64,000 nt of DNA, taken from Dictyobacter aurantiacus. Lineage in GTDB: Bacteria > Chloroflexota > Ktedonobacteria > Ktedonobacterales > Ktedonobacteraceae. The stretch spans positions 682,001-746,000 of the forward strand of contig NZ_BIFQ01000001.1 of the NCBI RefSeq assembly GCF_003967515.1. The letters are read 5' to 3'. The first letter of the stretch is position 1; each line of letters begins with the position of its first letter. The notes beneath the pieces are model-generated. The model was not told the DNA's origin and ran no database searches. It saw only the letters and a list, made by a program, of their open reading frames with translations. The translations under genes and the position numbers were made by a program. Below, piece after piece: positions 34,785 through 43,095 of this stretch.

Positions 34785-35183
34785 TTATTCGTTCAAAGGA
34801 AGGATACGCGAGATGCGTTCAGGCGAAACAAAGCGACCAAGAATGTTCCAGGCTTTAATAGTATGGTCATGACCACGGGCCGTGACAATGTAGGTAACAT
34901 TTTCGGGATCCAGATACCAGCGTTGAATGGCCCCGTCCTGGTCCTCCATGGGACCATAGACGCCCCCGCGTAGGAGCACACGGCGCACCACCCCTTCACG
35001 GGCACAGGTCTCATCGCGCACAAACTGGACACGGTCCCCTTCGCTATATTCAGGGGCTGGCAGCGAGCCCGCGTCAAAACCCTCGGGCCAGCCGACAACC
35101 CTCTGACCACGGCGAAAATCCACGGCCTCCCATTGGTTCAGCGCTCCATTCCAGACTGGCGTGGGCAGGTATTTCTCAGTCAT
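34785..35183 (-). CDS. Hypothetical protein with SH3-like/KOW-type beta segment
   Basis: 132 residues from the ATG at 35183 (MTEKYLPTPVWNG), which has GAGAGGTGGA about 11 nt upstream; a TTG at 35204 would add seven residues. No family recognised. The centre (SEGDRVQFVRDETCAREGVVRRVLLRGGVYGPM) has the spacing of an SH3-like barrel, and WYLDPENVTYIVTARGHD is a beta-rich continuation. No signal peptide or membrane helix. It has a sensible composition and ribosome site, so it is likely real. It lies between a small membrane protein and the exonuclease-like gene on the same strand. Confidence 0.55.
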   Translation of the reverse strand: MTEKYLPTPVWNGALNQWEAVDFRRGQRVVGWPEGFDAGSLPAPEYSEGDRVQFVRDETCAREGVVRRVLLRGGVYGPMEDQDGAIQRWYLDPENVTYIVTARGHDHTIKAWNILGRFVSPERISRILPLNE

Positions 35184-35280
35184 TACTACAGATCCACCTC
35201 TCAAATATGGTCGTTATCCGGCTCTTCTTTAGCATACATCTTACACGCAAGATCACTGCCTGCCGGGTGCCTGGATTTTC

Positions 35281-35370
35281 ACACCTATGGTGCTCAGAGG
35301 TTATTGATGTGTTACTGCATCGGGTGCGCGAATGCACATTCGATGCAGTAACACACTCATCGCCAGTGCG
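35281..35370 (+). repeat. Dispersed repeat, copy 3, with 15-bp apical-motif hairpin
   Basis: CACCTATGGTGCTCAGAGGTT at 35281-35301 matches copy 2. A perfect 15-bp hairpin (arms 35307-35321 and 35340-35354, TGTGTTACTGCATCG) has the inner tip GTGCGCGAATGCAC. CCAGTGCGG at 35362-35370 matches copy 1. It may also terminate the exonuclease-like gene's neighbour on the minus strand. Confidence 0.6.
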
Positions 35371-35385
35371 GACTTATTGTAACCG

Positions 35386-36417
35386 CTAGACAGAAAACTG
35401 GCCAATCAGAATACAATGCTGACTGCCACGCGCAACACAATTTGTGTCCAACTTCAAAGGTGTAACGTTAGACGAAACGAACATGTAGTCGATGCGAAAA
35501 AGCGTCCATACCCGATTGAAATAGTTGATCCCCCAGGATTGGCCAGAGCCGCCTCCTGCCTGTAGCTGACTATCAATCAAGCCAGCGGAGAGATCATGGT
35601 AGGCTGGCTCGCGATCAGTAAGATTCATATCGCCAAGTAGCAGTAAGTGCTCTCCATGGGCCAACATTGGCTGCAAAAACTGGTGGAGCGCCAGTACCTG
35701 ATTATCACGCCGCTGAGGACAGTACGTACAGCCATATACTGTATTGACAGCTGAAATGGGATGCGCATTGACAACCATCATGGTACGACCATGGCCCAGG
35801 TCCAGGCGCACCCAGAGGACACGTGGAATATCCCACACTGCCCGCGATCCATCCGCAGCCTGTACGCTCCCATGGTCCACAATCGGATATTTACTGAGCA
35901 CGGCCTCACCAGGAGGAACATCATTTGGTCGATACAGATGATAGGGATACGCCTGCAAAAGATCCGTCGCCACGTCGATACCGGTCCAATCAGCCTCCTG
36001 CAACGCGATGATATCAGGACTGGTTTCATTGATGATCTGTCTGAGATATCCGTCGCGCTTGTTTCTACCCCGGTAGTTCCAGGTCAGCGCGGTAATCTTT
36101 TGTCCTGAGGCAGACTCCTGCGCATTTCCACCACCCATGCGCGGTGGAAACCAGAGACACAACAGCACGATCCCTGAAACAAACACAATGCGTAGCACCA
36201 TGGTAAAACGCCAGAACAAGAAAGGGACCACGATGACCAGCGGTATAAACAGGTAGGGGGCAAAGATAGAGACCAACGGCAACACACCTGCCCGCTGGGG
36301 CACCAGGGTCTGAATCGTCAGCAATGTGGCCAGTATCAAAAGATAGCTCAGGGTTCCAACGATCAAAGCTTTGAAGCGCTGCTTCTTCCAAACTCGAAAA
36401 AACCAGTTCCCGATCAT
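35386..36417 (-). CDS. Membrane-anchored endonuclease/exonuclease/phosphatase family protein
   Basis: 343 residues. About three membrane helices fill the first 100 residues (ALIVGTLSYLLILATLL, YLFIPLVIVVPFLFW, IVFVSGIVLLCLW). The rest is an EEP fold: LTWNYRGRN (Asn), DIIALQEADW (metal Glu), VNAHPIS, LLLGDMNLTD (Asp/Asn), YMFVSSN and a final QHCIL in place of the usual S-D-H. The domain would face outward, as in the vancomycin-resistance-associated VanJ-type proteins that dephosphorylate lipid pyrophosphates. That role is inferred from topology. The start ATG 36417 has no strong ribosome site. Confidence 0.82.
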   Translation of the reverse strand: MIGNWFFRVWKKQRFKALIVGTLSYLLILATLLTIQTLVPQRAGVLPLVSIFAPYLFIPLVIVVPFLFWRFTMVLRIVFVSGIVLLCLWFPPRMGGGNAQESASGQKITALTWNYRGRNKRDGYLRQIINETSPDIIALQEADWTGIDVATDLLQAYPYHLYRPNDVPPGEAVLSKYPIVDHGSVQAADGSRAVWDIPRVLWVRLDLGHGRTMMVVNAHPISAVNTVYGCTYCPQRRDNQVLALHQFLQPMLAHGEHLLLLGDMNLTDREPAYHDLSAGLIDSQLQAGGGSGQSWGINYFNRVWTLFRIDYMFVSSNVTPLKLDTNCVARGSQHCILIGQFSV

Positions 36418-36613
36418 TCTTCATGAATCCTCTATTCAGCCAATGTAGAGTTATGATGCTATATGACCGCTCATCAATGCAGCATTTTATCTTTTTATCA
36501 TATTGTGCTTTCCAAGCATCAATATTCATGCTCCTTACCTTATACCGTAATTGATTTACGCGATCGAGTCAAGGTAGGGGATTACTATTCAGCAATCGGG
36601 CATAAACCGTGTG

Positions 36614-38299
36614 CTAGTCGGCGGCCTCAGTGACGATGTGAGATGATGCGTATAATGGTAGGTGGATGAAAAATGTTGAACCTTCGTGCAGCTTGCTTTC
36701 AACCCAGACACGACCACCGTGGCGATTAATAATTTCCCTGGTCACATAGAGTCCGATACCGAAGCCACTTAAAGAAGAGTTGTTGGTTACACGCGCCCGA
36801 TAGAAGCGTTCAAAGATGCGCGAGCATTCATCGGGAGCGATCCCCATCCCTTGATCTTTCACCCACATCCAGGCCTCGCGATGCTTCTCGCTCCGCCTAT
36901 CGATAGGAACCACGCGTAAGCCGACCTCGATCTCTCCTCCATCAGGACTGTATTTGACCGCGTTATTGATCAAGTTGCTGATTACCTGGATAATGCGCTC
37001 TTTGTCAAAGACGCCGAGTAGCGGCTCTTGCTCGTGCAGTCCCTCTACCGTCAGGTAGATTTGGTGGCGGCTGGTCGTCATCACCTGGCTATCGACAACC
37101 TGCCTTAAGAGATGGTGAAGATCGTGTAACCCTCGATCAAGATGCAATTGCTGCTGCTCAATCCTGGTAATATCCAGCATCGCATCAATTAGCCGGGTCA
37201 GGTATTCGCTCTGATCGACGATATGCATAAGCGCCGACTGCGTCAACTCGTTGAGGGAACTTGCCTCCAGGGGCACATGCGCTAAGAGATCCGCAAATCC
37301 CTGGATAATGGTGATGGGGGTGCGCAATTCATGGCTGGCGATGGAGAGAAATTCATTTTTGTGCTGCTCAATATTTTTTGTTTTTGTAATGTCTTGAAAA
37401 AGAATGATTGCTCCGGTCAGGATCTGCTGTTTCTCGTGCTTAACCGAGATAGGGGCGCACGAAATCAGCACAACGATTCTCTGACCATCGGGGGTAACAA
37501 GCGTTGCCTCTTTACTGCGAATGATTTCACCGCTTAACGCCTGAATCAGAAAAAAATTCCAGGGCGGGAGCACCCCCTGAACCATATGCTCGGGTACAGG
37601 CTGACGTGTAAACTGATGCACCGGCAAACCAATCAACTGAGCGAGGGAGGTTTGCAATAAGCTGGCAGCCGCCTCATTGGCATAACGAATAGAGCCACTG
37701 ATAGCATCGGCGATCAGCGCCCCCTCAGGAATTTGATCCAGAATAGTATACAGGCTTGTCTGCTCGCTCTGAATCGTCAGCTTCATACGCGCCTGTACCA
37801 GCGCGGCCGCAATGTATGTGCCGGCCGCCGTTAATGCGGATAGCAGCGTTGTTTCCTGAGGTAGCCCGCTAGCAAAAGCCGCCGTCAACATGCCCTCATA
37901 ATGGTTGCCAAACCACAGTGGAATAAAGATGATGCTCTGTATCTGCTTGTGATCCCAAAACCTCCACTTCTCCCCCCGCTCAGCGCGCATGTCAGCCTGC
38001 ACATCCGCGACCACCAGCGGTTGCTGCCGATTACGTGGCCACTCGTTGAATGGGCAAACATGTTCTGATAAGGTATGTAAACGCTGTGCCAGAACATCGT
38101 CATCACAGGTGGAATGAATGCCCAGCAAACGATAGCTCTTGCGAGTATCATCTACAACGTGGAAGCATGTGACGCTTGTATGCAAATGGGTATGAATCGT
38201 CTCCAGTGTCCTATTGATAATAACCGAAATGTCGGAAGACTCACGTACGCTCTGCGCCACGCTATCAATGATCTGCTGGCCTATTTGCGTATGATCCAT
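36614..38299 (-). CDS. Sensor histidine kinase (GAF-PAS-HisKA-HATPase)
   Basis: About 561 residues. A GAF-type domain (about 20-170), a PAS domain (about 190-310; YTILDQIPEGALIADAISG), HisKA with the phospho-accepting His in IASHELRTPITIIQG near 323, and an HATPase domain with NLINNAVKYSPDGG, DQGMGIAPDE and GFGIGLYVTRE. No membrane helix, so it senses a cytosolic signal or small ligand. The ATG at 38299 follows GTGAGG by 6 nt; the in-frame TTG/ATG upstream is less likely. No response regulator is adjacent, so it is an orphan kinase. Confidence 0.93.
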   Translation of the reverse strand: MDHTQIGQQIIDSVAQSVRESSDISVIINRTLETIHTHLHTSVTCFHVVDDTRKSYRLLGIHSTCDDDVLAQRLHTLSEHVCPFNEWPRNRQQPLVVADVQADMRAERGEKWRFWDHKQIQSIIFIPLWFGNHYEGMLTAAFASGLPQETTLLSALTAAGTYIAAALVQARMKLTIQSEQTSLYTILDQIPEGALIADAISGSIRYANEAAASLLQTSLAQLIGLPVHQFTRQPVPEHMVQGVLPPWNFFLIQALSGEIIRSKEATLVTPDGQRIVVLISCAPISVKHEKQQILTGAIILFQDITKTKNIEQHKNEFLSIASHELRTPITIIQGFADLLAHVPLEASSLNELTQSALMHIVDQSEYLTRLIDAMLDITRIEQQQLHLDRGLHDLHHLLRQVVDSQVMTTSRHQIYLTVEGLHEQEPLLGVFDKERIIQVISNLINNAVKYSPDGGEIEVGLRVVPIDRRSEKHREAWMWVKDQGMGIAPDECSRIFERFYRARVTNNSSLSGFGIGLYVTREIINRHGGRVWVESKLHEGSTFFIHLPLYASSHIVTEAAD

Positions 38300-38610
38300 T
38301 GCAAGCCTCACTTCAAAATAACATTTGCACACGTATCCCAATAAGCACGCAGCCTATTGCAAGCAGCTACACACGCAATTATTGTTCAGGTTGTGTTTAT
38401 CTTTGTTATAACTTACAAACAATGAAATACTATACGTTCCTTTAACAAACGTGTCAAGAAAAGTTTATTCTTGCATAAAAAGTAACATATCTTTATACTA
38501 GCAAGTACTATTCTTATCACGTTTGAACAGACGAAAACGCCTATTACTATAGGATACGCTATGATCTCTACCTATATATTCCTGACAGTTACAGTAAAAG
38601 GGGAAACACA
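38300..38610. other. Divergent intergenic region of histidine kinase and methyltransferase
   Basis: About 311 AT-rich nt, no gene. It holds a good plus-strand promoter (listed separately) flanked by CTTGC (38470-38474) and GCAAG (38501-38505), a possible operator. Nothing else recognised. Confidence 0.4.
38471..38499 (+). promoter_or_regulatory. Promoter of the 38611 methyltransferase
   Basis: TTGCAT at 38471-38476, 17-nt spacer, TATACT at 38494-38499. Predicted start near 38506, leader about 105 nt. Confidence 0.6.
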
Positions 38611-39483
38611 ATGGCAGATTTAGAGCATACTCCTTCACAGGGAGAGGCGTACTACACTGATCCAGAGAGTGCTTCTGAAATGGCCAGGCTTACGAAGCAG
38701 GCTCGCCTGCTCACCAGGGCTATGGGAGGGCCCCTGGATGAGGCAATTGACCAGGTTGACATCATCGATGTGCTGGATGTAGCCTGCGGACCCGGCGAGT
38801 GGGCTCTGGAAATGGCTGCGCTTTATCCCAATAAACAGATCACCGGCGTCGATATCAGCCAGCTCATGATCGAATATGCCCGCTTTCAGGCGTCGCAGCG
38901 CTCCTTGTTTAATACCCACTTCCACACTATGGATATTCTGCAGTCACTCGATTTTCAGGCTGATAGCTTTGACTTTATTAATGTTCGCCTGATCGCTTCT
39001 TTCATGTTCCGCTCCAGCGACAACTGGCCCAGGTTCTTACAGGAATGTGTCCGGGTAGCCCGCCCGGGTGGCATCATTCGCCTGACAGATTGCGAGTGGT
39101 TTATCAGCAACAGTCCAAAGACTGAAACGTTATTTGGCTTATGTACACGAGCCATCCATCTCAGCGGCAATACCTTCTCACAGGATGGCCGTCAATTAGC
39201 GATCACGCCTATGCTCAAGCGCTTCCTGCGCAATGCCGGGTGCCGCAACGTCCAGCACAAAGCGTTTGCGGTTGACTGCTCCGCTGGCTCGGATTCGCAT
39301 CAGAGCTTCTATGAGGATATGCAGGTCTTTCTCAAGCTTCTGCAGCCCCTGGTCATCCACACAGGGATCGCCAGTAAAGATGAAGTAGAGTCGCTCTATA
39401 CCCAGGCACTGGAAGAGATAAAGATGGACAATTTTAACTGCCTGTGGTACTACCTCACCACCTGGGGAGAAAACGCAAAGTAA
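38611..39483 (+). CDS. Class I SAM-dependent methyltransferase
   Basis: 290 residues. Motif I VLDVACGPGEWALEMA near 54-69, acidic GVDISQLMIEYA, and VARPGGIIRLTDCEW near 150 define the fold. A C-terminal helical part (LKLLQPLVIHTGIASKDEVE) follows. The product resembles methyltransferases found in regulated secondary-metabolite or stress loci, but the substrate is unknown. AAAAGGGGAAACACA precedes the ATG. It lies 119 nt upstream of the radical SAM gene on the same strand. Confidence 0.87.
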   Translation: MADLEHTPSQGEAYYTDPESASEMARLTKQARLLTRAMGGPLDEAIDQVDIIDVLDVACGPGEWALEMAALYPNKQITGVDISQLMIEYARFQASQRSLFNTHFHTMDILQSLDFQADSFDFINVRLIASFMFRSSDNWPRFLQECVRVARPGGIIRLTDCEWFISNSPKTETLFGLCTRAIHLSGNTFSQDGRQLAITPMLKRFLRNAGCRNVQHKAFAVDCSAGSDSHQSFYEDMQVFLKLLQPLVIHTGIASKDEVESLYTQALEEIKMDNFNCLWYYLTTWGENAK

Positions 39484-39602
39484 ATATGCGGTACAGCCCC
39501 ACCTATAGTATTTATGCCTTGAATCGGTTACCATCAATACATGATAACTGGCAGGCAATATTAACGTTTCAATAGTCGGGTGTAAAGCCGGAGGAGATTC
39601 TC

Positions 39603-41168
39603 ATGGATCAGCAGGATAATGTATCGACCCGGACCGTCACATCTCCAGAGATAGCGATAGAGACCATAGTCAGCACTCAGGGGCCGAGCTTGCGCCGCAA
39701 GAAAGACGCGGATTATGTCTTTCTCGAACTGACCCGCAGTATCTGTCCCGACTGCCGCAAAGTGATTGATGCACATGTACTTGTGCGCGCAAATAAAGTA
39801 TATATGCGCAAGCGCTGTCCCGAACATGGAGTATTTGAAGGGCTGGTCTATGGCGATGCACAGGCCTACCTTTCCGCCACCCGCTTCAATAAACCGGGCA
39901 CCATCCCCCTGGCTTACACTACTGAGGTACAACATGGCTGTCCGCACGACTGCGGGCTCTGTCCAGATCATCAGCAGCATGCCTGTCTGGGCATCATTGA
40001 GGTCAATAGCGCCTGTAACATGGATTGTCCGCTCTGTTTTGCCAATGCGGGAGCGGGTTTTAATCTGACCCTGGAGGAAGTTGAAGGCATCCTGGATCAC
40101 CTGGTAGAGACAGAGGGCAATCCCGAGGTCGTGCAGTTCTCAGGCGGCGAGCCGACCATCCACCCGCAGATTATCGAGATGATCAAGGCCGCCAAAAAGC
40201 GCAACATTCGCCACGTCATGTTGAACACCAATGGGAAACGCATCGCCGACGATAATGAGTTCTTGCAACAACTGGCCGATCTACGCCCTTCCATCTACTT
40301 CCAGTTTGACGGCTTTGAGGCTGAGACCTACCGCATCCTGCGCGGCGAGCCCGCTATCCTGCCGCAAAAACTGCGCGCGCTGGATCGGCTAGCAGAGATC
40401 GGCGCTCATGTCGTCCTGGTGCCCGCGGTGGATCGCTTTGTGAATCTGCACGAAGTTGGCGCCATTGTCAACTTTGGCCTGCAGCATCCAGCGGTACGCG
40501 GCATTAACTTCCAGCCCGCCTTCCAATCTGGTCGCCATGGTGAAAACGATCCCATGCAGCGCCTGACCATCCCCGGTATCCTACAGGCATTGGAAGAACA
40601 GACCAATCAGACCCTGCTGGTCTCGGACTTCGTACCGGTCCCCTGCTGCTTTCCTACCTGCAACTCAGTAACGTATGTACTCAAAGATGGTGATACTGTC
40701 CTGCCACTGACACGCGTTCTCAATGTCGAGGATTATCTGGATTACATTACCAACCGGGCTGTGGCTGATCTCTCAGAGGATATCAAGGCCGCCCTGGAAG
40801 GTCTGTGGTCATCTTCCGCTGTCCCGGGATCGGATAAGGCTGCGCAGCAGTTCGCCCTTTCCTGCGCCGCCTGCGGGCTGCCCGATAATGGATTAGACCT
40901 GCAGGCGTTCGCGAACAACATCTTTATGATCATGCTCCAGGATTTTATGGATCCCTGGACATTTAACCAGAAGAACCTGATGAAGTGCTGCAAAGAGATC
41001 CTGTTACCAGACGGCAAACAGATTCCGTTCTGCGCCTATAACAACGTGGGCTATCGTGAGCAGGCCCGCGTTCAGCTACAGGCACGTGAACGCCAGCGCA
41101 ACCAGGCCAGGCGCGCCGATATTCCTTATACGCCCGAACCACTGACCTTCACCTTTGAGCAGAAATGA
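39603..41168 (+). CDS. Radical SAM protein of the MJ0619/tetraether synthase (Tes) group
   Basis: 521 residues. The radical SAM cluster motif is C138-x3-C142-x2-C145 (ACNMDCPLCFA), followed by FSGGEPTIHP for SAM binding. Before it lie C48-x2-C51 ... C72-x2-H75 (rubredoxin/zinc-like) and HGCPHDCGLCPDHQQHAC (C113, C117, C120, C128); C-terminal PCCFPTC, SCAACG, KCCKEILL and FCAYN give more cluster ligands. This layout matches archaeal Tes, which joins lipid tails carbon to carbon, and bacterial relatives. Substrate here is unknown. GGAGGAG precedes the ATG. A methyltransferase starts 9 nt after it, surely co-translated, and a phosphatidyltransferase gene converges. Confidence 0.85.
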   Translation: MDQQDNVSTRTVTSPEIAIETIVSTQGPSLRRKKDADYVFLELTRSICPDCRKVIDAHVLVRANKVYMRKRCPEHGVFEGLVYGDAQAYLSATRFNKPGTIPLAYTTEVQHGCPHDCGLCPDHQQHACLGIIEVNSACNMDCPLCFANAGAGFNLTLEEVEGILDHLVETEGNPEVVQFSGGEPTIHPQIIEMIKAAKKRNIRHVMLNTNGKRIADDNEFLQQLADLRPSIYFQFDGFEAETYRILRGEPAILPQKLRALDRLAEIGAHVVLVPAVDRFVNLHEVGAIVNFGLQHPAVRGINFQPAFQSGRHGENDPMQRLTIPGILQALEEQTNQTLLVSDFVPVPCCFPTCNSVTYVLKDGDTVLPLTRVLNVEDYLDYITNRAVADLSEDIKAALEGLWSSSAVPGSDKAAQQFALSCAACGLPDNGLDLQAFANNIFMIMLQDFMDPWTFNQKNLMKCCKEILLPDGKQIPFCAYNNVGYREQARVQLQARERQRNQARRADIPYTPEPLTFTFEQK

Positions 41169-41177
41169 GGTTGGCCA

Positions 41178-41987
41178 ATGAATACAGAGCATACATTTGA
41201 CGCGACAGAGGTAAAGGCGTGCTGCGCGCTAGCCTATCAGAGCGATGCCGCCAGATTGCTGCTAGGTGATTCATTCCATCCAGGCGGCATCCAGCTGACC
41301 GAATACCTGGGTTCCCTGCTACGCCTTGAACAAGGACACCGTGTGCTGGATGTAGCATCGGGACAGGGAGCCAGCGCGATCGCGCTGGCCCGGCGCTTCG
41401 GCTGCCAGGTTCTAGGGATCGAGTACGGTGCGGAAGCGGTCCGGCAGGCAAGCCGGGCGGCAGTTGCCGAGAATCTGGCCCATCTCGTCACATTCCAGCA
41501 GGGGGATGCCGAACACCTGCCCGTACCAGACAACTCTTTTGATGCGCTCATCTGTGAGTGCGCCTTCTGTACATTCCCGAATAAAACGCTGGCGGCCTTA
41601 GAATTCCAGCGCGTCCTCAAGCCAACGGGCCAGCTGGGTCTGAACGATCTCACGTGTACAGGCGCGGTGCCCGAGGATTTACAGGATCTGCTCGCCTGGA
41701 TTGCCTGCATCGCGGATGCACAGCCAGTAGAGTCCTATATCCGCTACCTGGAAAAGGGAGGACTGAACATCACCCGCATTGAAAACCATGACTCGGCACT
41801 GCATGACATGGTTGAACAGATTCAAGGCAAGCTACTAGGGACAGAGCTACTGCTACGCCTGCGCAAAGTCGAGCTACCAGCTTCGTTTGACATAGAACAG
41901 GCAAAGAGGCTGGCCCGTGCGGCCAAAGCAGCTATCCAATCCAACACGTTTGGCTACGTGACGCTCCTGGCACGTAAAGAGTATTAA
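41178..41987 (+). CDS. SAM methyltransferase with conserved-looking Cys motifs, partner of the radical SAM protein
   Basis: 269 residues. Motif I VLDVASGQGASAIALA near 55-70, GIEYGAEAV, gDAEHLP and ECAFCTFPNK follow. Unusual features are C15-C16 in VKACCALAY, the segment LLLGDSFHPGG before the Rossmann fold, and the C-E-C-A-F-C cluster in the active-site region. Such cysteines recall arsenic methyltransferases but their spacing is different, so I do not assign that role. It follows the radical SAM gene by 9 nt with GAGG 8-9 nt before the ATG, which points to a shared pathway. Confidence 0.82.
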   Translation: MNTEHTFDATEVKACCALAYQSDAARLLLGDSFHPGGIQLTEYLGSLLRLEQGHRVLDVASGQGASAIALARRFGCQVLGIEYGAEAVRQASRAAVAENLAHLVTFQQGDAEHLPVPDNSFDALICECAFCTFPNKTLAALEFQRVLKPTGQLGLNDLTCTGAVPEDLQDLLAWIACIADAQPVESYIRYLEKGGLNITRIENHDSALHDMVEQIQGKLLGTELLLRLRKVELPASFDIEQAKRLARAAKAAIQSNTFGYVTLLARKEY

Positions 41988-42014
41988 AAATTGCTGCCCG
42001 GCCCAGGAAAACGC

Positions 42015-42905
42015 TTATGAGGAGGCTGGCGGCCGTATATTTTCTATCAACTGGGCGATGGGCGAGGCCATTAATAGACATATGGCAATGTAGAGCAACG
42101 GAGTAGCCAGAAAATGGATGTGGATAGCCAGTGAAGCCGGCAGCAGCAGATAGAGAAAGTAGAGGCACTGCGCCAGTCCGGCAGCTCTGCCCCACCAGGT
42201 TGAGCCAAAACGTACCGGATGGGCCAGCGCCAGGTAGCTCACAAGCGCCGCCAGCAGGGGCAACAGGAAGCGGAGCAGCATGATCGCGCCGATCCAAAGC
42301 GGCAACATGCCGTCTCGCAGAAAGATGATCGTGAGCGTCAGATAGAGGCAGAAATCGGCCTCTCCATCGGCGATCTGCCCCAGCCTGCTCTGCGTACGCA
42401 GATGGCGGGCCAGATAACCATCCAGCATATCGGTCGCGATGCCAGATAAAAAGATGACCAGCGTCAGAGCGGGAAAAATGGTCAATCCGCCCACGAGCCG
42501 GCCCAGCAGATAGCATGTTCCCAGGCCGCGCAACCAGGTAAGCGTATTGGCGATTCCCACATGGGGCAATAGCTGACCATCAGATACAGAGCGGTTCAGA
42601 CCCAGGTGCCAGAACAGGTCACATTGCTGCCAGGCGAGACAGATAGCAAAGACCGGCAGTAAGTACATGGTATCGGCAATGCCCAGCAACAAGGTGTTGG
42701 CTAGCAAGATAAGCAGGGATAGCGCGCCAATGAGACAGGTGACCCGCAGCCAGGAGCATCTCAAGGATGGATGCTCACGGGCCGTCTGGCAGGCCATCAG
42801 CCAGGAATGTAGAAAGAAACGCCCCCAGGCACGCGGACTGAAGCGACCATTGCGCAGCGTCGTTAACAGTTCAACCACAAAGGTCTGTTCGGTGCCTTTT
42901 TGCAT
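42015..42905 (-). CDS. CDP-alcohol phosphatidyltransferase family membrane protein
   Basis: 296 residues with about seven hydrophobic segments. The CDP-alcohol motif D-G-x2-A-R-x8-G-x3-D-x3-D is complete (DGYLARHLR and GQIADGEAD, about 159-181). These enzymes replace CMP in a CDP-linked lipid or alcohol with a second alcohol, making phospholipids at the membrane. The N-terminal 100 residues (RFFLHSWLMACQ and two hydrophobic segments) are longer than in the minimal family. It is convergent with the radical SAM/methyltransferase pair, 27 nt away. The acceptor alcohol is unknown. Confidence 0.87.
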   Translation of the reverse strand: MQKGTEQTFVVELLTTLRNGRFSPRAWGRFFLHSWLMACQTAREHPSLRCSWLRVTCLIGALSLLILLANTLLLGIADTMYLLPVFAICLAWQQCDLFWHLGLNRSVSDGQLLPHVGIANTLTWLRGLGTCYLLGRLVGGLTIFPALTLVIFLSGIATDMLDGYLARHLRTQSRLGQIADGEADFCLYLTLTIIFLRDGMLPLWIGAIMLLRFLLPLLAALVSYLALAHPVRFGSTWWGRAAGLAQCLYFLYLLLPASLAIHIHFLATPLLYIAICLLMASPIAQLIENIRPPASS

Positions 42906-43095
42906 AGGACACGGCTCTCCTGGTACTGTTTTATATAAGAATCATGCATTTCAAAAGGTAGCACTCACACTATTGTCTCACACGAGCACTGCGGGGCGCT
43001 ATCATAACATGACCGCGTTTACATGTTCGCAAAGCGTGTAAAAATATCCAGGCTCAGACGTGTTGTAGTATTAGAAAACAAAAGGGAAGATAGCA

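Noticed and set aside
36065..36529. 154-codon ORF overlapping the start of the exonuclease-like gene on the same strand
   Set aside because: It is an out-of-frame shadow: odd composition, no ribosome site and no domain, while the other frame holds a clear EEP protein.
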